DNA of 64,000 nucleotides from Sinobaca qinghaiensis (lineage in GTDB: Bacteria > Bacillota > Bacilli > Bacillales > Marinococcaceae), in NCBI RefSeq assembly GCF_003610495.1, contig NZ_RAPK01000011.1, forward strand, positions 248,001 to 312,000, read 5' to 3'. Below, piece by piece: positions 8,895 through 16,964 of this stretch. Positions within the stretch are counted from its first letter, which is position 1; each line of letters starts with the position of its first letter. A program made the position numbers and the translations under genes. Under the pieces are notes generated by a model. The model ran no database searches and had not been told where the DNA came from. It was given only the letters and a program-made list of their open reading frames with translations.

Positions 8895-9779
8895 ATGAAA
8901 ACCATCTATAAAAATATTCTTATTGCTGTGGATGGATCAGAAGACTCGGAAAAAGCACTGGAAAAAGGAATTAATCTGACACTCGAACACGGAAGTACTT
9001 TGATTATTGGTCACGTAGTGGATTATAAAAACTACAGCCGGGCCGCTGTTTTTTCTTATGATCTCATTCCCGCTGCCGAAGAGGCAGGGCAGAAGATACT
9101 GGATGAAAGCAAGAAGAAAGCTCAAAAGGCGGGGGTTCTCGACGTCATTACTTCCCTTCAAAGCGGGAATCCTCAAAAACTAGTGTCTCAGCTATTAGCA
9201 GAGAATTATAAAGCCGATTTAATTATTACGGGAGCTTCCGGAGCAGGTACGTTTGATAAATATGTGATGGGGAGCGTTTCTTTAGGTACGGTACGCCATG
9301 CTCAGTGTGATGTTTTAATCGTTCGCAATGAAAAAGTTCTGGATGGATATCAAACTATTTTAGCGGCCGCTGATGGGTCGGATGAATCTATTGCCGCTTT
9401 TGAGAAAGCTGTCGATATTGCGGCCGGCAGTAACAGCTCTCTCATTGTGGCTCATGTCCTTCATACTCCCGCTATTTCCTCTTTTGACATGCATACCGAA
9501 GAAATTCTGGCTATGTTTGAAAAAAATGGAGAAAATATACTTGAGCAGTATAAAAAAACAGCGGAGCAGCGGCATGTGGAAAATATTAAATACATTATCG
9601 AGCGTGGATCTCCTAAAACAGTTCTGCCCATCAGTATAGCAAAGGCTTATAAAGCAGATTTAATTGTCGCAGGCGCTTCTGGATTAAACCGGGTTGAACG
9701 GCGTTTTCTTGGAAGCGTAGCCGAGAGTATCGTGCGGAGAGCCGCATGTGATGTACTGATTGTCCATCCGCCCGATTGA
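8895..9779 (+). CDS. Tandem universal stress protein
   Basis: 294 residues with two UspA domains: ILIAVDGSEDS near the N-terminus and ILAAADGSDES at about residue 156. Both halves keep the ATP-binding pattern G-2x-G-9x-GS (GASGAGTFDKYVMGSVS and GASGLNRVERRFLGSVA). It is clearly related to the two other tandem usp genes, but its upstream region lacks the CRP/FNR-type box they share. ATG 8895 is preceded by GGGGAAAGGG. It is convergent with the single-domain usp gene downstream. Confidence 0.92.
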   Translation: MKTIYKNILIAVDGSEDSEKALEKGINLTLEHGSTLIIGHVVDYKNYSRAAVFSYDLIPAAEEAGQKILDESKKKAQKAGVLDVITSLQSGNPQKLVSQLLAENYKADLIITGASGAGTFDKYVMGSVSLGTVRHAQCDVLIVRNEKVLDGYQTILAAADGSDESIAAFEKAVDIAAGSNSSLIVAHVLHTPAISSFDMHTEEILAMFEKNGENILEQYKKTAEQRHVENIKYIIERGSPKTVLPISIAKAYKADLIVAGASGLNRVERRFLGSVAESIVRRAACDVLIVHPPD

Positions 9780-9796
9780 AATGTTATTCAGTAATA

Positions 9797-9827
9797 ATGC
9801 CCCTCATATTTACTATACGAGGGGCAT
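9797..9827. terminator. Hairpin between convergent usp genes
   Basis: Perfect ATGCCCCTC/GAGGGGCAT stem without a clear T run; probable terminator or transcript-end stabiliser. Confidence 0.55.
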
Positions 9828-9843
9828 CGTCCGTTATTTCATT

Positions 9844-10305
9844 TTATACGTGCACGGTTGAGGTGGTATTTCCAGAAACTACTTTAACTTCACAGGCTGA
9901 TTTTTTCTGGATCTTTTTTGATTTGTTTCCGAGCAGCAGCTGGTCTATTTTCGTTCCGCCGGTTTGCCCTATGATGATCAGATCCGTTTTATGCTTTTGG
10001 CACAAGTCCTGCACGAGCATTTTTGCAGGAGCACCTACCTCCAGCACAGCTTGCACATCGGTAATGCCCTGTTTTACAGCTTCCTCTTCGTATTCCTTAA
10101 GCTTTGTGACGGCCTCATTTTTCAGCTGGGCAAAACCGCGCGGGTCTGTTCTCTCGAGCATAGCATATCCGTTTTTATCCATTACAAAAGCAATAATGAG
10201 AGCTGCGTCATTTGCTTTTGCAATGCTGCATGCCTCTTCAAAAGCATTGTGGGTCACACCTTCAAGCGCCTCTACCCCAACCAGAATTCGTTGATATTGT
10301 TTCAT
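9844..10305 (-). CDS. Single-domain universal stress protein
   Basis: A 153-residue one-domain UspA protein. The first strand reads ILVGVEALEGV, replacing the usual DGS, and the C-terminal loop GQTGGTKIDQLLLGNKSKKI keeps G-2x-G-9x-G but has N-K-S in place of the usual S/T, so it is a divergent member and ATP binding is less certain. The start is ATG 10305 or the adjacent ATG 10308, after AAAGGAAG. It does not share the CRP/FNR-type promoter of its larger relatives. Confidence 0.88.
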   Translation of the reverse strand: MKQYQRILVGVEALEGVTHNAFEEACSIAKANDAALIIAFVMDKNGYAMLERTDPRGFAQLKNEAVTKLKEYEEEAVKQGITDVQAVLEVGAPAKMLVQDLCQKHKTDLIIIGQTGGTKIDQLLLGNKSKKIQKKSACEVKVVSGNTTSTVHV

Positions 10306-10634
10306 CATACATCTTCCTTTCATTTAATAATAAATGGTTCTGTTATTGATGCTGCTTTCCCTAAGATAATTGGAACCCTGCTTTTTTGCAGCCAGCTTTC
10401 GACACATCCCCTATAAAATGACAAAAAGCCAGAAAAAGAATAAAGATTCTTTTTCTGGCTTATGCGCTGGCTTTATATCCATTCATTGTCGCCTAATATA
10501 TAGTTGTCCCAAAGTACATGTTTTATATTATCTTATATTACAAATATACCCTTTCAATATTAGAGTAAAACGTTTTCTAACAACGAATTTGCAGCAAATG
10601 ATTAATAATATTTTGAAACCGCCTGCCCACTAAT
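10306..10634 (-). other. Gene-free region between usp and exchanger genes
   Basis: It holds the terminator at 10426-10461 and the usp Shine-Dalgarno near its low-coordinate end. No convincing small gene is seen; 170 bases separate the exchanger stop from the terminator, a long 3' untranslated stretch or a site for a small RNA. Confidence 0.4.
10426..10461 (-). terminator. Strong terminator with perfect 16-bp stem
   Basis: The minus strand reads AAGCCAGAAAAAGAAT, a 4-base loop, the exact complement, and then TTTTTGTCATTTT. It would end transcripts coming from the cation exchanger gene. Confidence 0.85.
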
Positions 10635-11678
10635 TTAACCCGCTGCAATAATACTAATGAGAAAAGCGATATATCCTGTGACTGCTATAAGAGACGGCAG
10701 AATATAAGTAAAGCTGTTTCGCGTATGATCGCGCTTTATAATCACCATCACTAACACTGTCAGGAAAAAGCCGGCTCCTGCAACTAAAATGGTTTGATCC
10801 TCTGTGTCCGTCCATATACTGTTTTTCTGATAGAACAAGTCGCCGATTACTATAACCGCTATATTAAAGATATTGCTCCCCAATATAGCCCCAATCGCCA
10901 TGTTCGCATTCGCCAGCCTTAATGCAACAAACACTCCAACAGCATCGGGAATGGATGTTGCCAGTGCCACCAGAATACTTCCTACGGCTGTTGCACTAAT
11001 ACCGGTTGTATTTGCCATAATGTCACCTGTAATAGACAGGGCACTTCCTGAAATGAAAATAATCACAGCAAAAAGAAGAAAACCTTTAACCGAAGATGCT
11101 GTATTTTCCTTTTGATGTTGTGCTGAGGAAGCGGCATCGTTTTTTTCTTCTGCTTGACCGGATTCTTCTTCTTCTGCTTGAGGTTTTTTTTTCGACACAA
11201 ACCAAATACCCAAAATATAAATAACAGCAATGGCCAGGCTCGTCATGCTAATACCTGCCAATGTAAGATTGGACTGCAGATATAACCCTGCCGCCGCCAC
11301 GGTACTTAACAATAAAGCAATAATACCGGTATAAGTGTGATCATGAGAGACGGTTAGGAACAACCGTTTTTTGCGGAAATAAATGTCTAAAGCAAATAAT
11401 ACAAAAATATTAAACAATAGGCTTCCCAATCCATTGCCTACTGCAATATCTGCATTGCCTATCACACTTGCGGAAATAGTAGCCGTCAACTCCGGCAGCG
11501 AGGTTGCTACGGCTAATAAAAGCGTGCCGGCCAAAAAACCGCTCAGCTTCGTATTTCTGCTGATACTATCCGCGTGCGTAGATAATCGAACGGCAGCTAC
11601 TGCTGAAACAACAGCCGCAGTGATAAATAAGAAAATAGCTAACGTTGCGCTCAAAGTTACGGTCCCCTGTCTGTGCAT
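10635..11678 (-). CDS. Sodium/calcium exchanger family protein (YrbG-like)
   Basis: 347 residues with two inverted halves of about five helices each, the hallmark of the CaCA superfamily. The alpha-repeats are present: LAVATSLPELTATISA followed by GNGLGSLLFNI, and LVALATSIPDAVGVFVA followed by GAILGSNIFNI. These carry the acidic residues that bind the cation. The two halves are joined by a charged loop (EEEESGQAEEKNDAAS) on the cytoplasmic side. The annotated ATG at 11678 has a weak ribosome site; a TTG eight codons in, after AGGGGA, is an alternative. Likely function is Ca2+ or other cation export in exchange for Na+ or H+. Confidence 0.9.
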   Translation of the reverse strand: MHRQGTVTLSATLAIFLFITAAVVSAVAAVRLSTHADSISRNTKLSGFLAGTLLLAVATSLPELTATISASVIGNADIAVGNGLGSLLFNIFVLFALDIYFRKKRLFLTVSHDHTYTGIIALLLSTVAAAGLYLQSNLTLAGISMTSLAIAVIYILGIWFVSKKKPQAEEEESGQAEEKNDAASSAQHQKENTASSVKGFLLFAVIIFISGSALSITGDIMANTTGISATAVGSILVALATSIPDAVGVFVALRLANANMAIGAILGSNIFNIAVIVIGDLFYQKNSIWTDTEDQTILVAGAGFFLTVLVMVIIKRDHTRNSFTYILPSLIAVTGYIAFLISIIAAG

Positions 11679-11734
11679 TCTTGATAAAAAACGTTCAATT
11701 GAACATCTTTATTCATCCCCTAATCCGTTGTTGA

Positions 11735-12889
11735 TCAAACAAAACGGCCTTCATTCAGCCCTTTAGTACCTGTTTTTCGTTCTTCTACCCTGCATACTAT
11801 AAAAAACATCCCCAGGAGAGAAAATGTGATAAACGCAAACGGATACGAGGCTTCTTCAATAATCATCCCTCCAGCCCCTGATCCTAACGCCTGTCCGATA
11901 CCAAGTGCCAAAAAGGAAAGACTCACTCCCAATGAGGGCAAATCAGGAAAAACACGCGTGGCCCATACAATAAATAATCCTGTCATAAAGATATAGGATA
12001 TTCCAAATAATACCGCAGACAGGTAAACCGCAGGCTGTATAGGTATAGTCAAACAGATAATAGATGCTGCTGTGACAAACACTCCGCCTCTATATGCAAA
12101 AGACAGGCCTGCTTTTTGGATAATTCCGCCTGCCGTGCCTCCGATAATACCGGCAGCACCCATTACAATCCAAAATATAATACTTTGATTCATCGTAAAT
12201 TCATGGATGACGGCAACGTAACTTCTGGAAAATGTCCAGTATATGGAGGAACTAAACCCTACTCCAAGGGAAGCAGCTATTAGAAAACGGCCTTTTTTTA
12301 GCATCTCAGGCCATGCTGTCTTTTGACCCACAGTACTAATTTTCTTTTTATCTTTTTCGAGTACGGCAGCATTCCACCACCAGACTATCATTGTAATAAC
12401 TGCAAATAACAAATAGCTCCAGCGCCACTGGTCTGTGAACAATAAAACTATTGGGCCGGTCACCATTAACCCAAAACTTGTGCCGGTATTAATCCACGTA
12501 TTTCCTTTATTCTGCTGGGAAGATGTTAAAGACTGGCTGATCACCTGGCTGAACGCAGGAGAAGCCCAGCCGCTCCCGAGGCCGGCGGCAAAAACGCTGA
12601 TCATAAGGATGTAGAACGCCGTAGAAAAAGCGATACCTATCATTCCCAGAAATGCTGTGGCTCCTGCGAATAATACCACTCGGCGTGCCGTAAATGTATG
12701 AATAAATATATAAGCAGAACAAAGGGCCGCCGTATAGGCAGCGTAAGCCGCGGATCCAACTATTCCCGCCTGGCTTTCCGATAAGGCCAATGACTCACTA
12801 ATATCAGGCAGAAACAATCCAAAACTAAACCTGGCGAAAGCATACACAATACCTATCATGGCGATTCCGGGAAATACAATTTTCCACAT
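11735..12889 (-). CDS. MFS transporter, YbfB/YjiJ family
   Basis: 384 residues, about 12 membrane segments. The N-terminal YAFARFSFGLFLP motif and the overall layout match the YbfB/YjiJ branch of the major facilitator superfamily; the substrate is unknown. The start is ATG 12889, seven bases after GGAG; an ATG at 12895 is too close to that site. A near-copy of the operator in front of the neighbouring tetR gene lies directly upstream (12909-12930), so TetR repression is likely. Confidence 0.9.
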   Translation of the reverse strand: MWKIVFPGIAMIGIVYAFARFSFGLFLPDISESLALSESQAGIVGSAAYAAYTAALCSAYIFIHTFTARRVVLFAGATAFLGMIGIAFSTAFYILMISVFAAGLGSGWASPAFSQVISQSLTSSQQNKGNTWINTGTSFGLMVTGPIVLLFTDQWRWSYLLFAVITMIVWWWNAAVLEKDKKKISTVGQKTAWPEMLKKGRFLIAASLGVGFSSSIYWTFSRSYVAVIHEFTMNQSIIFWIVMGAAGIIGGTAGGIIQKAGLSFAYRGGVFVTAASIICLTIPIQPAVYLSAVLFGISYIFMTGLFIVWATRVFPDLPSLGVSLSFLALGIGQALGSGAGGMIIEEASYPFAFITFSLLGMFFIVCRVEERKTGTKGLNEGRFV

Positions 12890-12908
12890 ATTCATTCTCC
12901 TTTTTTTG

Positions 12909-12930
12909 ATAGAACGATCATTATACTAAT
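12909..12930. promoter_or_regulatory. TetR operator in front of the MFS gene
   Basis: 22-bp element centred on AACGATCA, matching the tetR upstream element (13498-13519) at 18 of 22 positions. Confidence 0.65.
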
Positions 12931-12948
12931 GGTTAAAAAAAACAGACA

Positions 12949-13476
12949 TCAGCTGTTTTTTATGTTTTCAACCATAGCATAAAGCGTTTTTTCTATTTCT
13001 TGAACATTCAGCGTCTCCGCTAAAGACGTACTGCCTTCTAATAATAGAGCCAATTGGACAGCCGCAGTTCTACTCATCTCATTCGATTCAAAAAACTGAA
13101 TCATTTTTTCTTTGTGGCTATAGACGCTTTTCACAAGTGGATGATCAGGAATGCTGGAAAATTCTTCTTTTGCCCGCAGAAACATGCAGCCATTCGAAGC
13201 ACTGGTTTTCAACCACTGTATATGGCCGGAAACCAGCTTATGCTCGATTGATCCTTCCTCCTTACGAACGGCATCTTTCAGCATAGAAAAATACATCTTT
13301 TCACGCCTGTTTAATATTTCTAAAATAAGATCTTCTTTGGAATCAAAGTGATTGTACAGCGTCATAAGCGCAACACCTGCATCCTGGACAATAGCTTTCA
13401 GCCCTATCGCGTGAAAACCATGCTCATAAAATAATTTTTCTGCATGAACAAGCAGATCCTCTCTTTTCCGGCTCAT
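12949..13476 (-). CDS. TetR/AcrR-family transcriptional regulator
   Basis: 175 residues with an N-terminal TetR helix-turn-helix (about residues 24-47: GLKAIVQDAGVALMTLYNHFDSKEDL). The C-terminal ligand domain resembles the YxaF/LmrA branch in its length and in the SNGCMFLRAKEEF segment. It is upstream of and co-directional with the MFS gene, and identical-type operator elements precede both genes, supporting autoregulation and control of the exporter. ATG 13476 after AAGGAGG. Confidence 0.92.
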   Translation of the reverse strand: MSRKREDLLVHAEKLFYEHGFHAIGLKAIVQDAGVALMTLYNHFDSKEDLILEILNRREKMYFSMLKDAVRKEEGSIEHKLVSGHIQWLKTSASNGCMFLRAKEEFSSIPDHPLVKSVYSHKEKMIQFFESNEMSRTAAVQLALLLEGSTSLAETLNVQEIEKTLYAMVENIKNS

Positions 13477-13497
13477 AGATGCCTCCTTTTAAATTAG

Positions 13498-13519
13498 ATA
13501 TAACGATCACTCTATTAAT
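13498..13519. promoter_or_regulatory. TetR operator in front of tetR
   Basis: 22-bp element ATATAACGATCA.. matching the one upstream of the MFS gene at 18 of 22 positions; lies about 20 bp upstream of the tetR start. Confidence 0.65.
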
Positions 13520-13615
13520 CTACCACATGAATAAACATCGGGCAAGTCTTTCCTCCCGGAAAAATAAGTTTTAGCTATCCATAATTAGGAAATAATGGTT
13601 CATAGGAGGGATTGC

Positions 13616-14023
13616 ATGCAGGCAGAACTCAATTACTTTATAGGAATGCTTTTTCTTATTTTAACAATATGGCTTGGTGGGTTATACGGCATCTACTGGC
13701 TGGTAAAACGATGGTACATAAAACGAAACGGATCCTTCCGAGTCGAAAAACATGCGAGTGCCAGGCATCAGAAAGTGAGTTTCTGGTTTACTGTATTAAC
13801 CTTTCCCTCAAGCGCAGCTGTCGGCTTTCTTCCATCCTCTGCAGGATTCGTAGTGATTACCTGTCTAGTGGCAGTTATTCTGATATGGACTGGATACAAT
13901 ATTTACATATGGAAAAAAGAAAGCGGCAACCCGGATGATTACCGTTTCGAATTATACAGCGCTTCTGGTATGGGAGGCTACTCCTTAATAGTATTTATTA
14001 GTTTTCTTACCTATTTACATTAA
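13616..14023 (+). CDS. Small membrane protein, DUF4181-like
   Basis: 135 residues with an N-terminal membrane helix, a basic loop (KRWYIKRNGSFRVEKHASARHQK) and three further helices. The layout (helix, basic loop ending in a polar HxK segment, then helices) resembles DUF4181 proteins of Bacillus; the assignment is tentative. The start is ATG 13616 behind a textbook AGGAGGG; an upstream in-frame start at 13595 has none. Function unknown. Confidence 0.65.
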   Translation: MQAELNYFIGMLFLILTIWLGGLYGIYWLVKRWYIKRNGSFRVEKHASARHQKVSFWFTVLTFPSSAAVGFLPSSAGFVVITCLVAVILIWTGYNIYIWKKESGNPDDYRFELYSASGMGGYSLIVFISFLTYLH

Positions 14024-14159
14024 AACAACATTTTTACTAGATGCTGTCGTTATTCGCCTGCCCTTTTTCACACATAATTATACTCTATCGTTTCTTTTAG
14101 TAGTAAACTAAATGAACCTAGCGTATCGTAACCCAAAAAGTGAATAAGGAGGACGTGTT

Positions 14160-14714
14160 ATGTTTCCGAATGAAATGGTATGGGAAAATATCGAAACATT
14201 CGGCTGCGAGTACTTGTATATTTCCAGAACAGAACACATGATTCAGGTGGAAAGCACGGTCATTTCTCTGGAAACCGGCTTTCCCGTACAAATCTGGTAT
14301 CAAATGACCCTCAACAATTCATGGAAAGCCACCAATGTTCATATTAAAGATAAAAATGGCCCGAACCTGCAGCTTACATCTTCAGGAACCGGAGTATGGT
14401 ATGACCACCATGGAGTAAAACTGGACTATTTGAACGGCGCCATTGATATTGATATATCTGTGACGCCCTTTTCCAATTCGCTTCCTATCAAACGACACAC
14501 GTGGCATCCCGGTCAAAAGCGGGAGATTGACATGGTCTATATATCCATTCCATCCCTGGACGTCCAGAAAGTAAAACAAACCTACACGTATATTGAACAT
14601 GAAAACGAAGATAGAGTATTTCACTTCCAGCATAAACATTTTGCATCTTTTATCTCGGTCGACGAGAACGGATATGTGACCGAATATCCTGGACTATTCA
14701 CGAGACGGTATTAG
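14160..14714 (+). CDS. Putative glycolipid-binding domain protein
   Basis: 184 residues, soluble, beta-rich. The pattern fits the putative glycolipid-binding (DUF1089) family: WYQMTLNNSWKATNVHI, the W-Y-D-H-H segment, DIDISVTPFSNSLPIKR and a C-terminal FTRRY. In the family SNSLPIRR and TPFTNTLPI lie in the lipid-binding barrel. Start ATG 14160 after AAGGAGGAC. It precedes the Acr3-like transporter by 32 bases, so both are probably cotranscribed, though a functional link is not obvious. Confidence 0.8.
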   Translation: MFPNEMVWENIETFGCEYLYISRTEHMIQVESTVISLETGFPVQIWYQMTLNNSWKATNVHIKDKNGPNLQLTSSGTGVWYDHHGVKLDYLNGAIDIDISVTPFSNSLPIKRHTWHPGQKREIDMVYISIPSLDVQKVKQTYTYIEHENEDRVFHFQHKHFASFISVDENGYVTEYPGLFTRRY

Positions 14715-14746
14715 CTGCATCCGGAATAAGAAAGGAGATAATCAAA

Positions 14747-15697
14747 CTGAACCTCATCGAAAAATGGCATACTATTTTCCTCTTATCCGCAATTGGCATG
14801 GGATTGATCATTGGACAATGGCAGTTTATCGAATCACGGGCCGGTCTGTTTATTCTTCCTTTTTTGTTCTGTATGCTGTACGGATTATTTTTAGCTGTTC
14901 CCCTCCAACATCTGGGAAAGGCTTTTACCCATATTCGATTTTTCAGCGCAAGTGCCGGCATTAATTTTATTTGGACTCCTGTTTTAGCTTATGGACTTGG
15001 AGCTGTATTTCTATCCAATCATCCGGCCCTTTGGCTTGGATTTATTATCCTGATGGTGACACCCTGTACCGACTGGTATTTAATCTTCACCTCCACTGCC
15101 AAAGGAAATGTACCGCTGGCTGCTTCTATTCTGCCGGTGAACCTGATTCTGCAGCTATTATTGCTGCCGGTTTATCTCTACTTATTCGCCGGTACGATAG
15201 AAGGCACAAACCTTTACTCAATTGGCAGCAGCATCCTGCTCGTAGTGATTCTGCCATTCTCCTTGGCGCAGCTGACGAGATACATATTCAAACGCAGAAA
15301 AGCTGTTCTGGAACAACAGCTCGTCCCGTTTTTTTCAAAAGCACAGGGACTGTTTCTTGCTTTAGCGATTATGGCGATGTTTGCCTCTCAGGGCAAAGTG
15401 TTGTTAGATAATCTGGAAATCACCTATCTCCTGCTGATTCCGATTCTCCTTTTCTATGTGATTAATTTTTTTACAGCCCGGCTGGCGGGAAAATGGCTGC
15501 ATTTCTCATACAAGGATACCGTCAGTCTGCATTTATCGACATTGGCTCGAAATTCGCCGTTAGCCCTGGCTGTGGCTGTAACGGCTTTTCCGAATCAGCC
15601 CTTAATCGCACTTGTCCTCGTTATTGGTCCGCTGATCGAACTGCCGGTGCTGGCCGTGGTTTCGCAGGTTCTTCTTCTACGGCGTAACTTAATTTAA
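14747..15697 (+). CDS. Acr3/bile acid:sodium symporter-type transporter
   Basis: About 316 residues, ten hydrophobic helices. Conserved MVTPCTDWYLIFT (with the functionally important Cys of arsenite carriers) and ARNSPLALAVAVTAFP place it in the arsenic-resistance branch of the BART superfamily; no ars regulator or reductase is nearby, so the substrate is uncertain. Start: the first in-frame ATG (14798) falls inside the first helix, while AAAGGAG at 14731-14737 is correctly spaced from CTG 14747, which restores a full N-terminal helix. I therefore propose CTG initiation. Confidence 0.85.
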   Translation: MNLIEKWHTIFLLSAIGMGLIIGQWQFIESRAGLFILPFLFCMLYGLFLAVPLQHLGKAFTHIRFFSASAGINFIWTPVLAYGLGAVFLSNHPALWLGFIILMVTPCTDWYLIFTSTAKGNVPLAASILPVNLILQLLLLPVYLYLFAGTIEGTNLYSIGSSILLVVILPFSLAQLTRYIFKRRKAVLEQQLVPFFSKAQGLFLALAIMAMFASQGKVLLDNLEITYLLLIPILLFYVINFFTARLAGKWLHFSYKDTVSLHLSTLARNSPLALAVAVTAFPNQPLIALVLVIGPLIELPVLAVVSQVLLLRRNLI

Positions 15698-15728
15698 AAG
15701 AAACGATCTTTATGTAAAGTATCAAGAT

Positions 15729-15758
15729 AAGTGCCCGCGTTTTTATAAGCGGGCACTT
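15729..15758. terminator. Terminator between convergent genes
   Basis: Perfect AAGTGCCCGC/GCGGGCACTT stem with a 10-base loop; serves the Acr3-like gene and probably the opposite gene. Confidence 0.7.
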
Positions 15759-15766
15759 GGTAATAT

Positions 15767-16285
15767 TTAAGAGGGTCTGGCATCTTTTAACGTGAAAAGG
15801 TACAACGCACCTAACAATATGGGTTCCAATCTATCCTGCAGCGATGAATACCAACTTATTTCATGCTTTGTCATTCCTGCTCCATACTGTTTCATGGTAC
15901 CCACATGACCGTGGCCATTTCTTATTTCCGTGGTATTGGAAAATGCTTTTCTCTGAAGCGTATATTCATCTTTCTGAAAACGAATGGTCCAGTATGGACT
16001 TGTATTCACCCGGGAATGATTAATCATCGTTACAGAATGAATTAAATCCTCTCCGTACTTGATATCCCACGTGGCACGTGCGCCAGAAGTCTGTTCTGCC
16101 TTAACTATAATATCCCCGTTTTCATCATACACATAGATATGTTCCAGATGAGACAGAGTCAGCACCTCTTTTTTAGATCGGTACCATTTCCTGCAGTAAT
16201 AGCGCACGCTGCCCTGCTTGTCCTCCACCGATATCTTACGTGCGGAAAATATAAAAAATGGTTTTGAAAATGTGAGATCTCCCAA
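15767..16285 (-). CDS. Tubby C-terminal-like (LURP-one-related) protein
   Basis: 172 residues with a beta-rich pattern (repeated YxVYDENGDIIV, YWTIRFQKDEYTLQRKAF, GHVGTMKQ) resembling the tubby-like/LURP-one fold annotated in many Bacillus proteins. TTG start at 16285 follows AAAGGGAG. No membrane segments apart from a weakly hydrophobic C-terminus. Function unknown; members of the fold bind lipids. Confidence 0.6.
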   Translation of the reverse strand: MGDLTFSKPFFIFSARKISVEDKQGSVRYYCRKWYRSKKEVLTLSHLEHIYVYDENGDIIVKAEQTSGARATWDIKYGEDLIHSVTMINHSRVNTSPYWTIRFQKDEYTLQRKAFSNTTEIRNGHGHVGTMKQYGAGMTKHEISWYSSLQDRLEPILLGALYLFTLKDARPS

Positions 16286-16352
16286 TATTATCTTCTCCCT
16301 TTATAAACGATTGCTGTTTATGAGTTTGCTAATAAAATGGAGTAGAATGTTA

Positions 16353-16616
16353 TTATTTTAATTTATCAATATATTGTTTCCCTTCGATTAAAGACAATCC
16401 CCATTTTTCCCTGGCCATTTTTACTGCCTTAACGTCATTTCCTTCTTCTATCAACTTGCGAAGTTCATTCTCAAGCAGGGCCTCAGAATTCTCTGGCGTC
16501 TCATCCCCTCTATCTAGTACAATCTGCATCTGCTTTATACGCTTCTCTAACCTATTTATACGAGTTAATAAGTACGTAACCACTAAGAATAAAACACCCA
16601 TAATAAAATTTCCCAT
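16353..16616 (-). CDS. Membrane-anchored L7/L12 C-terminal-like protein
   Basis: 87 residues. An N-terminal membrane helix (MGNFIMGVLFLVVTYLL) is followed by a coiled-coil-like stretch and a C-terminal segment, GNDVKAVKMAREKWGLSLIEGKQYIDKL, that resembles the ribosomal L7/L12 C-terminal fold (K-A-V-K-x-x-R-x-x-x-G-L-x-x-x-E-x-K). ATG 16616 follows AAAGGGG; the longer reading frame from 16655 lacks a ribosome site. Such proteins recur in Bacillus with no known role. Confidence 0.7.
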   Translation of the reverse strand: MGNFIMGVLFLVVTYLLTRINRLEKRIKQMQIVLDRGDETPENSEALLENELRKLIEEGNDVKAVKMAREKWGLSLIEGKQYIDKLK

Positions 16617-16710
16617 GAAATATTCCCCTTTTTTTAATAAATGCTGTTCTATCAAATTTGGAATTTATTGTATTATTTGCTAGTATAACGATAAAGGCAG
16701 GGGGAGTAAA

Positions 16711-16832
16711 GTGAGGAAGTCAGATGAAAAAAAAAAAAAGATGATGTAGATTTTTTCTGGCCAATTGCTGAAATCACTCTACATGTTATAGCACTGCTTC
16801 GAAAAACAATTAAAGCTTTCTTTCATTTTTAA
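16711..16832 (+). pseudogene. Small gene interrupted at a 13-A run (frameshift or slippage)
   Basis: GTG 16711, behind GGGGGAG, opens a frame that runs into thirteen consecutive A (16727-16739) and stops at TAG 16747. One extra A would join it to a clean frame (16740-16832) coding DDVDFFWPIAEITLHVIALLRK and ending in TAA 16830. The joined product is a 40-residue protein with a charged N-terminus and an amphipathic/hydrophobic second half. Possible explanations are transcriptional slippage at the A run, a recent inactivating deletion, or a homopolymer sequencing error. Confidence 0.45.
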
Positions 16833-16917
16833 AAAATGGGATGCTTTTTGAATGCTCCTGCAGCTTGTGATAAAGAATTATTCTATGTTCTGCTTAACCG
16901 CCTATCAAAAAAATAAT

Positions 16918-16949
16918 GCCGGTTCTTCCTGTGTGCTCGAGGAACCGGC
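16918..16949. terminator. Bidirectional terminator
   Basis: GCCGGTTC/GAACCGGC stem with one bulge, T-rich on both strands; serves the small plus-strand gene and the sulfotransferase gene. Confidence 0.8.
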
Positions 16950-16964
16950 TTTTGCTTTTTTTAT

